Source of the DNA: Candidatus Zhuqueibacterota bacterium RBG_16_48_16
GTDB taxonomy: Bacteria; Zhuqueibacterota; Zhuqueibacteria; Residuimicrobiales; Sediminimicrobiaceae
DNA: 6,823 bases
Assembly: GCA_001771235.1 (NCBI GenBank)
Contig: METF01000045.1
Location: 1-6,823 of the forward strand
Reading direction: 5' to 3'
The position numbers and the translations under genes are program-made. The notes below the pieces were generated by a model. The model ran no database searches. It saw nothing but the letters and a program-made list of their open reading frames with translations, and had not been told where the DNA came from. Positions 1 to 6,095 of this stretch are shown here, piece by piece. Positions within the stretch are counted from its first letter, which is position 1, and each line of letters begins with the position of its first letter.

Positions 1-573
1 CAGGCACTGATCGCAACGGCAGTCCGTTCCGCCGAATTCATTATCCGTTTGCCAGCCGATGACATTGGGCGCCTTTCCGAAATGATCTGCCATGGCTCGC
101 GTAATTCTTTTTGATAGCCGGTGGTAGGTGGTGTCGGAAAAACAATTATTTTTCCGGCCGCCCCAGATGATGCGTGTGCCATCCGCTTTTTGGGCAAGTG
201 TCTGCGGATATTTCTGCGCCACCCAGGCGGGCATCACCGCGGTCGGCGTCCCCAGGATCACTTTGATATCGTACTGTTGCAGCAGCGCCAATATTCTATC
301 CAGCCACGCGAAATCGAGCTGCCCTTCTTGCGGCTCCATCAATACCCAGCCAAATTCCGCCAGACGAACGACATTAAAACCGGCATCATGCATCAGCTTT
401 ATATCGTACTCCCAACGGTCTTCCGGCCAGTGTTCGGGATAATAATCCACACCCACGTACATTTCGCCGTTGGGGGCAAAGGTGTCGAATTCGGCAGCGC
501 TCGAGGCCTCGATGAATGCCAGCGTACTGCATGCAAGGATGAAAAGAAGCGGCGAGATCATTTTTTCAATCAC
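1..573 (-). CDS. GH42 beta-galactosidase, N-terminal part (cut by window edge), exported
   Basis: Reading the minus strand from a GTG at 573 gives 191 open codons that run off the left edge, so only the N-terminal part of the catalytic TIM barrel is visible. Family members hydrolyse terminal beta-galactosides. Seen: VDYYPEHWPEDRW at residues 42-54, RLAEFGW at 70-76, LGTPTAVMPAW at 107-117, and TDNEFG at 176-181, where E179 matches the GH42 acid/base catalyst. Cys144, Cys185, Cys187 and Cys190 match the four-cysteine zinc site known from Thermus GH42 (C-x40ish-C-x-C-x2-C). The nucleophile Glu lies outside the window. Residues 1-27 form a signal peptide with Lys4, a hydrophobic core and a likely signal peptidase I site near SSA-A; Cys15 in ILAC is a less likely lipobox. 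The GTG is preferred over the ATG at 561 because AAGGAG (580-585) lies 6 nt upstream of it, against 18 nt for the ATG. The sugar kinase upstream fits a sugar-use role. Confidence 0.93.
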   Translation of the reverse strand, partial: MIEKMISPLLFILACSTLAFIEASSAAEFDTFAPNGEMYVGVDYYPEHWPEDRWEYDIKLMHDAGFNVVRLAEFGWVLMEPQEGQLDFAWLDRILALLQQYDIKVILGTPTAVMPAWVAQKYPQTLAQKADGTRIIWGGRKNNCFSDTTYHRLSKRITRAMADHFGKAPNVIGWQTDNEFGGTDCRCDQCL

Positions 574-578
574 AGATT

Positions 579-585
579 TCTCCTT
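579..585 (-). promoter_or_regulatory. Ribosome binding site deciding the GTG start of the GH42 gene
   Basis: The minus strand reads AAGGAGA here. It is placed for a GTG start at 573 (5-6 nt spacer) and is too far from the in-frame ATG at 561. The GTG start adds four residues (fMet-Ile-Glu-Lys) that supply the charged n-region of the signal peptide. Confidence 0.65.
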
Positions 586-745
586 ATTCTAAGGCGAAAA
601 TATTAAAAAATACTCCTTATATCAGGGAGGAAGGCTTTTGGTGCGCACTCAATTTATATGATCTGGCAGCGGATTTTTCTCGAGTTATTCAGAAAATAAT
701 ATGTCATCGTGTTTACGAAACGGCGTACTGGGAGAATATCTTGTA

Positions 746-946
746 TCTGAACGAAAAATACTTATTTAAAAATTTGCTGTCATTGCGAGGCGTTTCCTTC
801 GACAAGCTCAGGACAAGTTTTGCCGAAGCAATCTCTTGAAAAGTACGGGGATTGCTTCGCTTCAACAAAGCAAATAGAACGGCAAATGACTTATTTCCTC
901 CGCTCGCAATGACAGTTCGTTTTTATTTCGATAGTTTTCGTTCAGA
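746..946. repeat. Composite MITE-like inverted-repeat element, copy 1 (201 bp)
   Basis: The outer ends are a perfect 12-bp inverted repeat, TCTGAACGAAAA (746-757) and TTTTCGTTCAGA (935-946). Nested inside is a perfect 13-bp inverted repeat, CTGTCATTGCGAG (777-789) and CTCGCAATGACAG (903-915). A third, central hairpin has perfect 10-bp arms, CGAAGCAATC (824-833) and GATTGCTTCG (850-859). A motif CCTTCGACAAGCTCAGG (796-812) sits between the left inner arm and the central hairpin; both it and the TGTCATTGCGAG motif resemble interspersed repeats I recall from many environmental bacterial genomes. The element ends 3 bp from the kinase stop codon. There is no coding capacity, so it would be a non-autonomous element. 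A second copy of the same design is at 4806-4939. Confidence 0.85.
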
Positions 947-949
947 CAC

Positions 950-2029
950 CTATCTCCTGACCCGCGCGTTACCCTCCCAAATACTCCAGACCTGCTCTTC
1001 GTCAGCGGGCTGGGCGTAATCGGTCAACAGGGTTGTCGCCAATGCCCCGCAAGCCCAGCCGAACTGTATCCATTTCTCCGGCTCCCAGCCTTTGAGGATC
1101 GCATAGAGCATGCCGCCGACAAAGCCATCGCCGCCGCCGATCCGATCCAGCACGGTGATTTCGCGCGGCTCGACGATATGCCAGTTATCGCCCTCGGCCA
1201 TAATGGCGCCCCACAGGTGACTGTTGGTACTGATAACCTGCCGTAAGGTGGTGGCATAGACCCAAGCATTGGGAAAGGCCTTTTTGCCCTGTTCGATCAT
1301 GGCCTTAAAACCCTCTATTTTAGCGGCAAGATCTTTACCTCCCGTCTCCGGCCCTTCCAGTCCCAGGCAGAGTTGAAAGTCTTCCTCATTGCCCACCAGC
1401 ACGTCGGACAGGCCGGCGATCTCTAAAAAAATCTCGTGCAGCTCTTTTTCGCGGCCTTTCCAAAACGAAGCGCGATGATTCAGGTCAAAGGAAATCCGGG
1501 TACGGTGCTTTTTGGCAATACGGGCGATTTCAAGGCAAAAGGTGCCGGTATCGGGCGAGAGCGCGGCGATCAGTCCGGACAGGTGGACGATCTGCACCCC
1601 TTCCTGGCCGAAAATCCGCTCCAGGTCAAAGTCCTTCACGTTCAGGGTGCGGCCCACCTCGCCGGCGCGATCGTTCCACACCCGCGGCCCGCGCGAGCCG
1701 TAGCCGCTATCGGCAATGTTGATCTGGTGACGATAGCCCCAGGGCCCGCCTTGCTCCACTTCTTTACCCTCACAGGTTATATGTCTGCTCGCCAGATCGT
1801 CTTTGATAAACCTGGCCAGGGGATTGCCCTTGACAAAAGTCGTCAGGACCTTGACGGGTAATCCGAGGTATGAGGAAATGCTGGCCACATTGGACTCGGC
1901 GCTGGTGGCCTGCATCATAAAGGCATGGCTGCAATGAACCGGCTGGCCGTTGGCCGGGGTGAGGCGAATTCCCATGGAGGTGGGTACCAGTAAAGAGTAG
2001 GTGTAGTCGTTCAAGAGATCGATTTTCAT
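950..2029 (-). CDS. PfkB-family sugar kinase, probably 2-keto-3-deoxygluconate kinase-like
   Basis: A 359-residue cytoplasmic kinase of the ribokinase/PfkB superfamily, which phosphorylates a sugar or sugar acid with ATP. Residues 295-306 (DRIGGGDGFVGG) match PfkB signature 2, with D301 as the catalytic base and the preceding glycines as the anion hole. RVWNDRAGE (116-124), FDLNHRASFW (181-190) and GNEEDF (213-218) resemble motifs of KDG kinases, so KdgK is the best guess; tagatose-6-phosphate or fructokinase activity cannot be excluded. The usual N-terminal Gly-Gly motif (GGAEAN) reads ATSAESN at 41-47, marking a divergent subgroup. The length is slightly above the usual 310-340. I chose the ATG at 2029 because AAGGAG lies 9 nt upstream; an in-frame ATG at 2086 would add 19 residues with no matching ribosome site. 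The next gene downstream is a GH42 beta-galactosidase, consistent with sugar breakdown, but the true substrate is inferred, not seen. Confidence 0.9.
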   Translation of the reverse strand: MKIDLLNDYTYSLLVPTSMGIRLTPANGQPVHCSHAFMMQATSAESNVASISSYLGLPVKVLTTFVKGNPLARFIKDDLASRHITCEGKEVEQGGPWGYRHQINIADSGYGSRGPRVWNDRAGEVGRTLNVKDFDLERIFGQEGVQIVHLSGLIAALSPDTGTFCLEIARIAKKHRTRISFDLNHRASFWKGREKELHEIFLEIAGLSDVLVGNEEDFQLCLGLEGPETGGKDLAAKIEGFKAMIEQGKKAFPNAWVYATTLRQVISTNSHLWGAIMAEGDNWHIVEPREITVLDRIGGGDGFVGGMLYAILKGWEPEKWIQFGWACGALATTLLTDYAQPADEEQVWSIWEGNARVRR

Positions 2030-2038
2030 AGCGTGTGT

Positions 2039-2044
2039 CTCCTT
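2039..2044 (-). promoter_or_regulatory. Ribosome binding site deciding the sugar kinase start
   Basis: The minus strand reads AAGGAG, 9 nt before the ATG at 2029. It sits inside the 19-codon extension that a start at 2086 would imply, which is the main reason to prefer the shorter protein. Confidence 0.75.
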
Positions 2045-2134
2045 TGGGTAGATATTAAAATGAATCAAAAAAAGACAACCCATCACCGGATCTCGGCATC
2101 CGAAGAAGCAGGATTAAAACCAAATCTTGAACCA

Positions 2135-2162
2135 AATATAAAAATGACAGAGCAAAATGCAA
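2135..2162 (-). promoter_or_regulatory. Possible sigma-70-type promoter of the sugar kinase
   Basis: On the minus strand, TTGCAT (2157-2162) is followed after 16 bp by TATATT (2135-2140), which is 5/6 to the -10 consensus; the -35 match is only 3/6. It would give a leader of about 100 nt. A direct repeat AACCAAAT (2118-2125 and 2130-2137 on the plus strand, 12-bp period) overlaps the -10 box and its downstream flank and could be a regulator site. The region is AT-rich, so chance matches are likely. Confidence 0.28.
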
Positions 2163-2352
2163 AGTTATCTTTGTAAATGAAATGTCAAATGTGAAAAGTG
2201 AAACGGAGGGGAAAAGCCATTTTCAACGACAATCAGGGGAAAAATAAAGACTGTCAAAGGGGATGTGAGCAAATGACGGGAAATTCTATTGAGAAGGAAG
2301 TGAATCCTGAACGGCTTAATACTCCATTTCATAAGTACATGTAGGGTTCCAT

Positions 2353-2440
2353 GTTTGTAGTTCAAGCTTTAGCTTGCCACGTTGGATAGCAAACATCCCA
2401 CGTGGCTTGCTTATTTCAGCCTAAAGGCTGGACTACAAAC
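2353..2440. repeat. 88-bp palindromic repeat with GTTTGTAGT / ACTACAAAC ends
   Basis: The ends are a perfect 9-bp inverted repeat (2353-2361 and 2432-2440). The similarity continues imperfectly inward: a CAAGCTTTAGCTTG-type motif on the left faces CAGCCTAAAGGCTG on the right, giving about 18 of 23 pairs. An inner stem pairs GCCACGTTGG (2376-2385) with CCCACGTGGC (2397-2406), 9 of 10, around an 11-nt loop. Each flank also contains a small self-palindrome (AAGCTTTAGCTT; AGCCTAAAGGCT). The whole can fold as one long hairpin in RNA or single-stranded DNA. It lies 81 bp past the DUF255 stop. It is unrelated in sequence to the TGTCATTGCGAG elements and has no coding capacity. The GTAGTCCAGCCTTTAGGCTG type of motif resembles interspersed palindromes I recall from other bacterial genomes, but I could not search for it. 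Confidence 0.8.
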
Positions 2441-2521
2441 TTTTTCCATAACCCAACAAATATTTCCGAAATGGACTACTTAACAAGCTCTATGCAGTGA
2501 ACGGCGCTATCGTAGAAGGTT

Positions 2522-4762
2522 TTATTTACTCTTTTCCAATAGCGCCAGAAATTCCTTAACGTCTGTCGTCGGCGCGTTGCAGCGATAGTTGCGGCAGACA
2601 TAGGCTGTAGCCCTGCCCTCGATTGCCTTTTGATACTGAGTGAATGTTGCGATATGATGAATCGCGGGGTCTGTTTCGTTGGCAGGCACAAACACAACGA
2701 CCTTATTCGGCAGGAATTCCCGGCGCACAGCGCGAATCATTGCTTCGGTCTCCGCACTGCCTTGTGTTCCGGCGATGACGATCTCGTTAACCCCGGCCGA
2801 GGCGAAATCGACGGCCAGAAGCAATTGGCTGTATGCCGATGGTGTATGCAGCACACTGGCGGCAAAAGTACGAAATATGGTGTCGGCCTTTTCTATCAAT
2901 TCATCGTTCATGGTGATGCGGCCGAGGCGTAGCATGTTCAAAGCCGCCACCGAATTGCCGGAAGGGACGGCGCCGTCGTAAATCTCTTTCGGTCGCACCA
3001 GCAGCTCTTCGCCGTCTCGAGCGGTAAAGAAAAAGCCGCCCTCTTTTTCATCCCAAAAACAGGAGAGCAAATCGCCGTTCAACCGCAGGGCGTGCCGGAG
3101 ATAAGAGGCGTCAAAAGTGGATTCATACAATTCCAAGAGTCCCCAAACGAAAAAGGCATAGTCGTCCACCTGCGAGGGCATGCCCACCTGGCCGTCGCGA
3201 TAGCGGTGCCACAAACGTCCCCGCGAATCGGCCATTTTTTCGAGGATGAATCGCGCTGCTTTTTCCGCCGCCATTATGTAGCGCGGCTCATCCAGCGTCC
3301 TGCCGCCAATGGCCAGGGCGGCAATCATCAGGCCGTTCCAATCCGCCAGGATTTTATCGTCTTTTAGCGGGTGAATGCGACTCTTGCGATGGCGGTAAAG
3401 CTTTTCCCGCATCTCCTCCAGTTTGGAAGCCGTTTCAGCGTTGAGTTGTGAGGAGGTTTCGGAAGGGCTGTTTAGGAGTTTGGTCAGGTATAAAATATTT
3501 TCTCCGGTGTTCCTGCCCGTCGCTTCTTCGCTAAAATTGCCCTGCTCATTCATATTGTAAGTTTTGATCAAGAGATCGGCGTCCAGGCCGAGCACACTTT
3601 TGATTTCCCCTGTTGTCCAGACATAAAACTTTCCCTCTTTACCTTCGCTATCGGCGTCTTCGGCCGTATAAAATCCGCCTTCCGGAGAGGTCATGTCGCG
3701 CAGGACGTAGGTAAAGATTTCCCCGGCGGTTTCCGCGTACAGGGATGTGCCGGTCGACTGAAAGGCTTCAAGGTAAGCTATGGCCAGAAGCGCCTGGTCG
3801 TAGAGCATTTTTTCAAAGTGAGGCAGCTTCCACTGCCTGTCTGTCGAATAACGGTGGAAGCCATAGCCAAGATGATCGTATATACCTCCCAGCCGCATCT
3901 GTTGCAGCGTCTTTTCGACCATCATCAGGGCGCGCTGGTTGCCGGTGCGTTTCCAGTAGCGCAGCAGGAACATGAGATTGTGCGGCGTAGGGAATTTGGG
4001 CGCAGTGCCAAAACCACCGTACTGATCGTCAAAACGCTCCTCGAATTGAGCGTAGGCTTTGTCCAGCGTGGAAGCGTCCGGCTGTCCCTCGCTTCTGTCG
4101 TGAACAGGCTTCTTTAATGCGTCCGTTATTTGCTCTGCCGACTCGTTTATTTCCGTCCGTTTTTCTTTCCATACCTCCTGGACGCGCCGGATCAAATCGA
4201 TCATTCCGATGCGGTTACGGTAACTCTCTTTCGGGAAATAGGTGCCGGCAAAAAAAGGTTTCTTGTCAGGCGTCATGATGATGGTCAGCGGCCAGCCGCC
4301 GCTGCCGGTCATCATCTGGCAAACGCCCATATAGATGTTGTCGATGTCCGGTCGCTCTTCCCGATCCACCTTGATGGAGATGAAATTCTCGTTCATCAAT
4401 CGGGCGACCGTCGAGTCCTCGAACGATTCGTGCTCCATGACATGGCACCAGTGGCATGTGGAATATCCAATGGATAAAAAGATCGGTTTGTCCTCTTCCT
4501 TAGCTCTGGCAAATGCCTCCTCACCCCAGGGAAACCAGTCGACCGGGTTGGCTGCGTGTTGTTGGAGATAGGGACTTTTTTCAAAGATCAGCCGGTTGAA
4601 CCGTTCGCCGCCGTCCGCCGGCAGGGAGACGAGCTGTTCTTCGGTAACCGGCAACATCTCATTTTCTTCCGCCGATCTTTTCCCGGAAGATTCACCTGGT
4701 GTACATGAAGATAAAATCACGATCATACCCGCTAATATGCTGCATGAAATTCTTGCGATCAT
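2522..4762 (-). CDS. DUF255/YyaL-family protein: thioredoxin-like domain plus helical barrel, predicted lipoprotein
   Basis: A 746-residue member of the COG1331 family, whose biochemical role is not firmly established. Domains seen: a lipoprotein signal at residues 1-20 (hydrophobic core, lipobox LSSC with Cys20); a thioredoxin-like DUF255 domain at about 58-180 with the redox motif CHWC (103-106), DREERPD (133-139) and SGGWPL carrying the probable cis-proline P158; then a helical, six-hairpin-type barrel with GGFGTAPKFPTPH (249-261), GGIYDHLGYGFHRYSTD (292-308), PHFEKMLYDQA (314-324) and FYTAEDADSEG (364-374); and a conserved C-terminal AYVCRNYRCNAPTTD segment with Cys723 and Cys728. The length is near full for the family plus the signal. 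Many homologues are cytoplasmic, so the lipoprotein signal is notable; Thr at +2 would, by the E. coli rule, favour the outer membrane. No clear Shine-Dalgarno site precedes the ATG; the start is chosen because it begins the signal. An exported MsrB-MsrA lies upstream, suggesting a redox link. Confidence 0.93.
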   Translation of the reverse strand: MIARISCSILAGMIVILSSCTPGESSGKRSAEENEMLPVTEEQLVSLPADGGERFNRLIFEKSPYLQQHAANPVDWFPWGEEAFARAKEEDKPIFLSIGYSTCHWCHVMEHESFEDSTVARLMNENFISIKVDREERPDIDNIYMGVCQMMTGSGGWPLTIIMTPDKKPFFAGTYFPKESYRNRIGMIDLIRRVQEVWKEKRTEINESAEQITDALKKPVHDRSEGQPDASTLDKAYAQFEERFDDQYGGFGTAPKFPTPHNLMFLLRYWKRTGNQRALMMVEKTLQQMRLGGIYDHLGYGFHRYSTDRQWKLPHFEKMLYDQALLAIAYLEAFQSTGTSLYAETAGEIFTYVLRDMTSPEGGFYTAEDADSEGKEGKFYVWTTGEIKSVLGLDADLLIKTYNMNEQGNFSEEATGRNTGENILYLTKLLNSPSETSSQLNAETASKLEEMREKLYRHRKSRIHPLKDDKILADWNGLMIAALAIGGRTLDEPRYIMAAEKAARFILEKMADSRGRLWHRYRDGQVGMPSQVDDYAFFVWGLLELYESTFDASYLRHALRLNGDLLSCFWDEKEGGFFFTARDGEELLVRPKEIYDGAVPSGNSVAALNMLRLGRITMNDELIEKADTIFRTFAASVLHTPSAYSQLLLAVDFASAGVNEIVIAGTQGSAETEAMIRAVRREFLPNKVVVFVPANETDPAIHHIATFTQYQKAIEGRATAYVCRNYRCNAPTTDVKEFLALLEKSK

Positions 4763-4805
4763 AACAAGCCATAAGCTGTGTTGAAAAACAGGACTCGCTG
4801 GCGAT

Positions 4806-4939
4806 TGAACGAAAACTCTGTCTGCGGTGTCATTGCGAGGAGTGAGGAACGAACGACGAAGCAGTCCCTTTACTTTTCAGGAGAATGCATCGGCAAAAGA
4901 CGCCTCGCATTGACACCGTTGATAAGGAGTTTTCGTTCA
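4806..4939. repeat. Composite MITE-like inverted-repeat element, copy 2 (134 bp)
   Basis: The outer ends are a perfect 13-bp inverted repeat, TGAACGAAAACTC (4806-4818) and GAGTTTTCGTTCA (4927-4939), sharing the core TGAACGAAAA with the copy at 746-946. The nested inner arms are CGGTGTCATTGCGAGG (4825-4840) and CCTCGCATTGACACCG (4903-4918), 15 of 16 paired. The centre contains AGTGAGGAACGAACGACGAA, a degenerate tandem of a GAACGA-like unit; it lacks the CCTTCGACAAGCTCAGG insert and the strong central hairpin of copy 1. It lies 62 bp past the MsrBA stop and 43 bp before the DUF255 start, so it occupies most of the room where a DUF255 promoter would be expected. Confidence 0.85.
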
Positions 4940-4970
4940 GGCGCTAAATGAAAGCACGCATTCCCCGGAA

Positions 4971-4987
4971 CCGGAGGGGCTCTCCGG
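4971..4987 (-). terminator. Possible weak hairpin downstream of msrBA
   Basis: Fifteen bases after the MsrBA stop, the minus-strand transcript can form CCGGAG / CTCCGG, a perfect 6-bp stem with a 5-nt loop, inside a very GC-rich stretch. No U-tract follows directly, so it is not a classical intrinsic terminator. It could slow RNA polymerase or protect the 3' end. The larger inverted-repeat element just downstream (4806-4939) could also act here. Confidence 0.3.
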
Positions 4988-5001
4988 CCGCGGGGAGTCG
5001 T

Positions 5002-5916
5002 TTAAAACCGCTTGGTGAAAAAGTGGCAGTAAGGCAAGGCGCCCTTTTTCATATAATAATCCTGGTGATAATCTTCAGCATCATAAAACGTCGATGCCGG
5101 CTCAAGCTTTGTGGCCACTTTATAGCCCTTTTGTTTCAATATGTCGATCAGTTTTTGGGCTGTTTTTTTTTGAGCGCCATTCTCATAAAAGACCACCGAA
5201 CGGTACTGCTCGCCGATATCCGGCCCCTGGCGGTCGACCTGCGTCGGATCGTGGATTTCGAAAAACAGCCTGGCCAGTTCTTCATAGCTGGTTTCGGCCG
5301 GATCGTAAACCACTTTGATGGCCTCGATATGGCCGGTGTTTCCTTCGCAAACCTCTTTATAAGTCGGATTCTTTTTGTGTCCGCCGGTGAATCCGACCGA
5401 TGTTGCTTTGACGCCCTTGGCCTGCTGAAAGTAATATTCGACGCCCCAGAAGCAGCCGCCGGCAAAAATGGCCGTTCCGGTTTCGACGGATTGTGGCGCT
5501 TCCTCGGCAATGAAATTCATCGAGATCGAATTGACGCAGTGGCGAACATTTTTGGAGGTAAAGCCCTCCCCTAAAAACACATGCCCCAAATGGCCGCCGC
5601 AATTGGCGCAGAGGATCTCGGTGCGAAAACCATCCGCATCGGGCACGCGCTTTACGGCGCCGGGAATCTCGTCGTCAAAGCTCGGCCAGCCGCAATGAGA
5701 ATCAAACTTGTCCTCGCTGCGATAAAGCGGTGCACCGCACTGCTTGCACAGGTATGTGCCTTTTCCCGTGAAATTCACATAACTGCCGCTCCACGGCCTT
5801 TCGGTGCCTTTCTCGATAATGACCGCTTTTTCGTCGTCGGTGAGCTTGTTGTATTGATTTTCTTTGGCATGAGCAGCTCCACCAACCAGCATTGCGAAAA
5901 TGAGAAACATAATCAT
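5002..5916 (-). CDS. msrBA: Exported bifunctional methionine sulfoxide reductase, MsrB-MsrA fusion
   Basis: A 304-residue fusion that repairs oxidised methionine: MsrB reduces the R-sulfoxide and MsrA the S-sulfoxide. Residues 1-17 are a short Sec signal ending in AHA, with likely cleavage before Lys18, placing it in the periplasm. MsrB (about 22-137) has zinc cysteines 57, 60, 103 and 106, the HCGWPSF loop with the likely resolving Cys75, and the catalytic Cys127 in RHCVNSISMNF. MsrA (about 146-304) has the catalytic Cys155 in GGCFWG, the GNTGHIEAIKV motif at 192-202, IGEQYRS at 234-240 and a C-terminal Cys297 that may be the resolving cysteine. All key residues are present. The B-A order differs from the A-B order of Neisseria PilB, and there is no fused thioredoxin domain. 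GGAGG (5922-5926) precedes ATG 5916 by 5 nt; the in-frame ATG at 5910 is 11 nt away and would also leave a signal peptide. The next gene downstream encodes a lipoprotein with a thioredoxin fold, a possible reducing partner. Confidence 0.96.
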   Translation of the reverse strand: MIMFLIFAMLVGGAAHAKENQYNKLTDDEKAVIIEKGTERPWSGSYVNFTGKGTYLCKQCGAPLYRSEDKFDSHCGWPSFDDEIPGAVKRVPDADGFRTEILCANCGGHLGHVFLGEGFTSKNVRHCVNSISMNFIAEEAPQSVETGTAIFAGGCFWGVEYYFQQAKGVKATSVGFTGGHKKNPTYKEVCEGNTGHIEAIKVVYDPAETSYEELARLFFEIHDPTQVDRQGPDIGEQYRSVVFYENGAQKKTAQKLIDILKQKGYKVATKLEPASTFYDAEDYHQDYYMKKGALPYCHFFTKRF

Positions 5917-5921
5917 TATAT

Positions 5922-5926
5922 CCTCC
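5922..5926 (-). promoter_or_regulatory. Ribosome binding site of msrBA
   Basis: The minus strand reads GGAGG, 5 nt before ATG 5916 and 11 nt before the in-frame ATG 5910. The short first spacing leaves the two-codon choice open; the mature protein is unaffected either way. Confidence 0.65.
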
Positions 5927-6022
5927 GATTAGAGAAAGATAGCCTGGGTAAATGATAGCCTTTTGAGCTCCTGTCGAACAGGGTGTATGAAACCGGGCGC
6001 GACGTAGAAATGTTTCCGACAA

Positions 6023-6051
6023 TTTATACTAATTCTTGCCCCTATAAGCAA
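6023..6051 (-). promoter_or_regulatory. Candidate sigma-70-type promoter of msrBA
   Basis: On the minus strand, TTGCTT (6046-6051) and TATAAA (6023-6028, 5/6 to consensus) are separated by exactly 17 bp. This predicts a start of transcription near 6016 and a leader of about 100 nt. A small perfect dyad, CCTGT/ACAGG around a 3-nt loop (5970-5982), lies in that leader. The -35 match is only 3/6, so the call is tentative. Confidence 0.4.
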
Positions 6052-6095
6052 TCTGCTCTCCGGCTTCAAATGTAATCCACTTTAGCAAGGGACCA

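Larger units (their letters stand above)
574..949. other. Intergenic region between the sugar kinase and the GH42 gene
   Basis: No gene is seen in these 376 bp. The right half (746-946) is a composite inverted-repeat element, listed separately. The left part (586-745) is AT-rich and should carry any promoter for the GH42 gene, but I could not find a convincing -35/-10 pair in it. A short dyad TTTTCT/AGAAAA (675-680 and 691-696, 10-nt gap) lies about 100 bp upstream of the GH42 start and could be an operator, although chance is a fair explanation in AT-rich DNA. Confidence 0.6.
2045..2521. other. Intergenic region between the DUF255 gene and the sugar kinase
   Basis: No convincing gene is seen. 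The part next to the DUF255 stop (2441-2521) shows nothing recognisable. An 88-bp palindromic repeat occupies 2353-2440. The stretch 2165-2350 is AT-rich and holds only a doubtful plus-strand reading frame of 23 codons (ATG at 2273, stop at 2342-2344) and a doubtful minus-strand frame of 66 codons, neither with a good ribosome site or a recognisable protein. The kinase promoter is expected between about 2045 and 2200. Confidence 0.6.

Noticed and set aside
121..606. Plus-strand 161-codon open frame
   Set aside because: It lies opposite the GH42 gene, whose minus-strand frame gives unmistakable family motifs; the plus-strand product resembles nothing known.
746..946. Possible CRISPR array or structured RNA because of the repeated palindromes
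   Set aside because: There is no regular repeat-spacer unit; the symmetry is of nested inverted repeats with unrelated interior, fitting a MITE-like element better.
1436..1861. Plus-strand 141-codon open frame
   Set aside because: It is antisense to the sugar kinase and arises from codon bias of the real gene.
2273..2344. Plus-strand 23-codon open frame starting MTGNSIEKEV
   Set aside because: Its composition looks protein-like, but the ribosome site is weak (a GGGG run about 10 nt upstream) and no family is recognisable; too short to support.
2165..2365. Minus-strand 66-codon open frame in the intergenic region
   Set aside because: It is rich in Phe, His, Leu and Ile as expected from AT-rich non-coding DNA, overlaps the start of the 88-bp palindrome, and has no recognisable domain.
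4948..5574. Plus-strand 208-codon open frame
   Set aside because: It is antisense to the MsrA half of the msrBA gene, which has all family catalytic motifs.
5702..6022. Minus-strand 106-codon open frame overlapping the start of msrBA
   Set aside because: It is out of frame with msrBA, ends inside it, and shows no domain; it covers the candidate promoter and leader.
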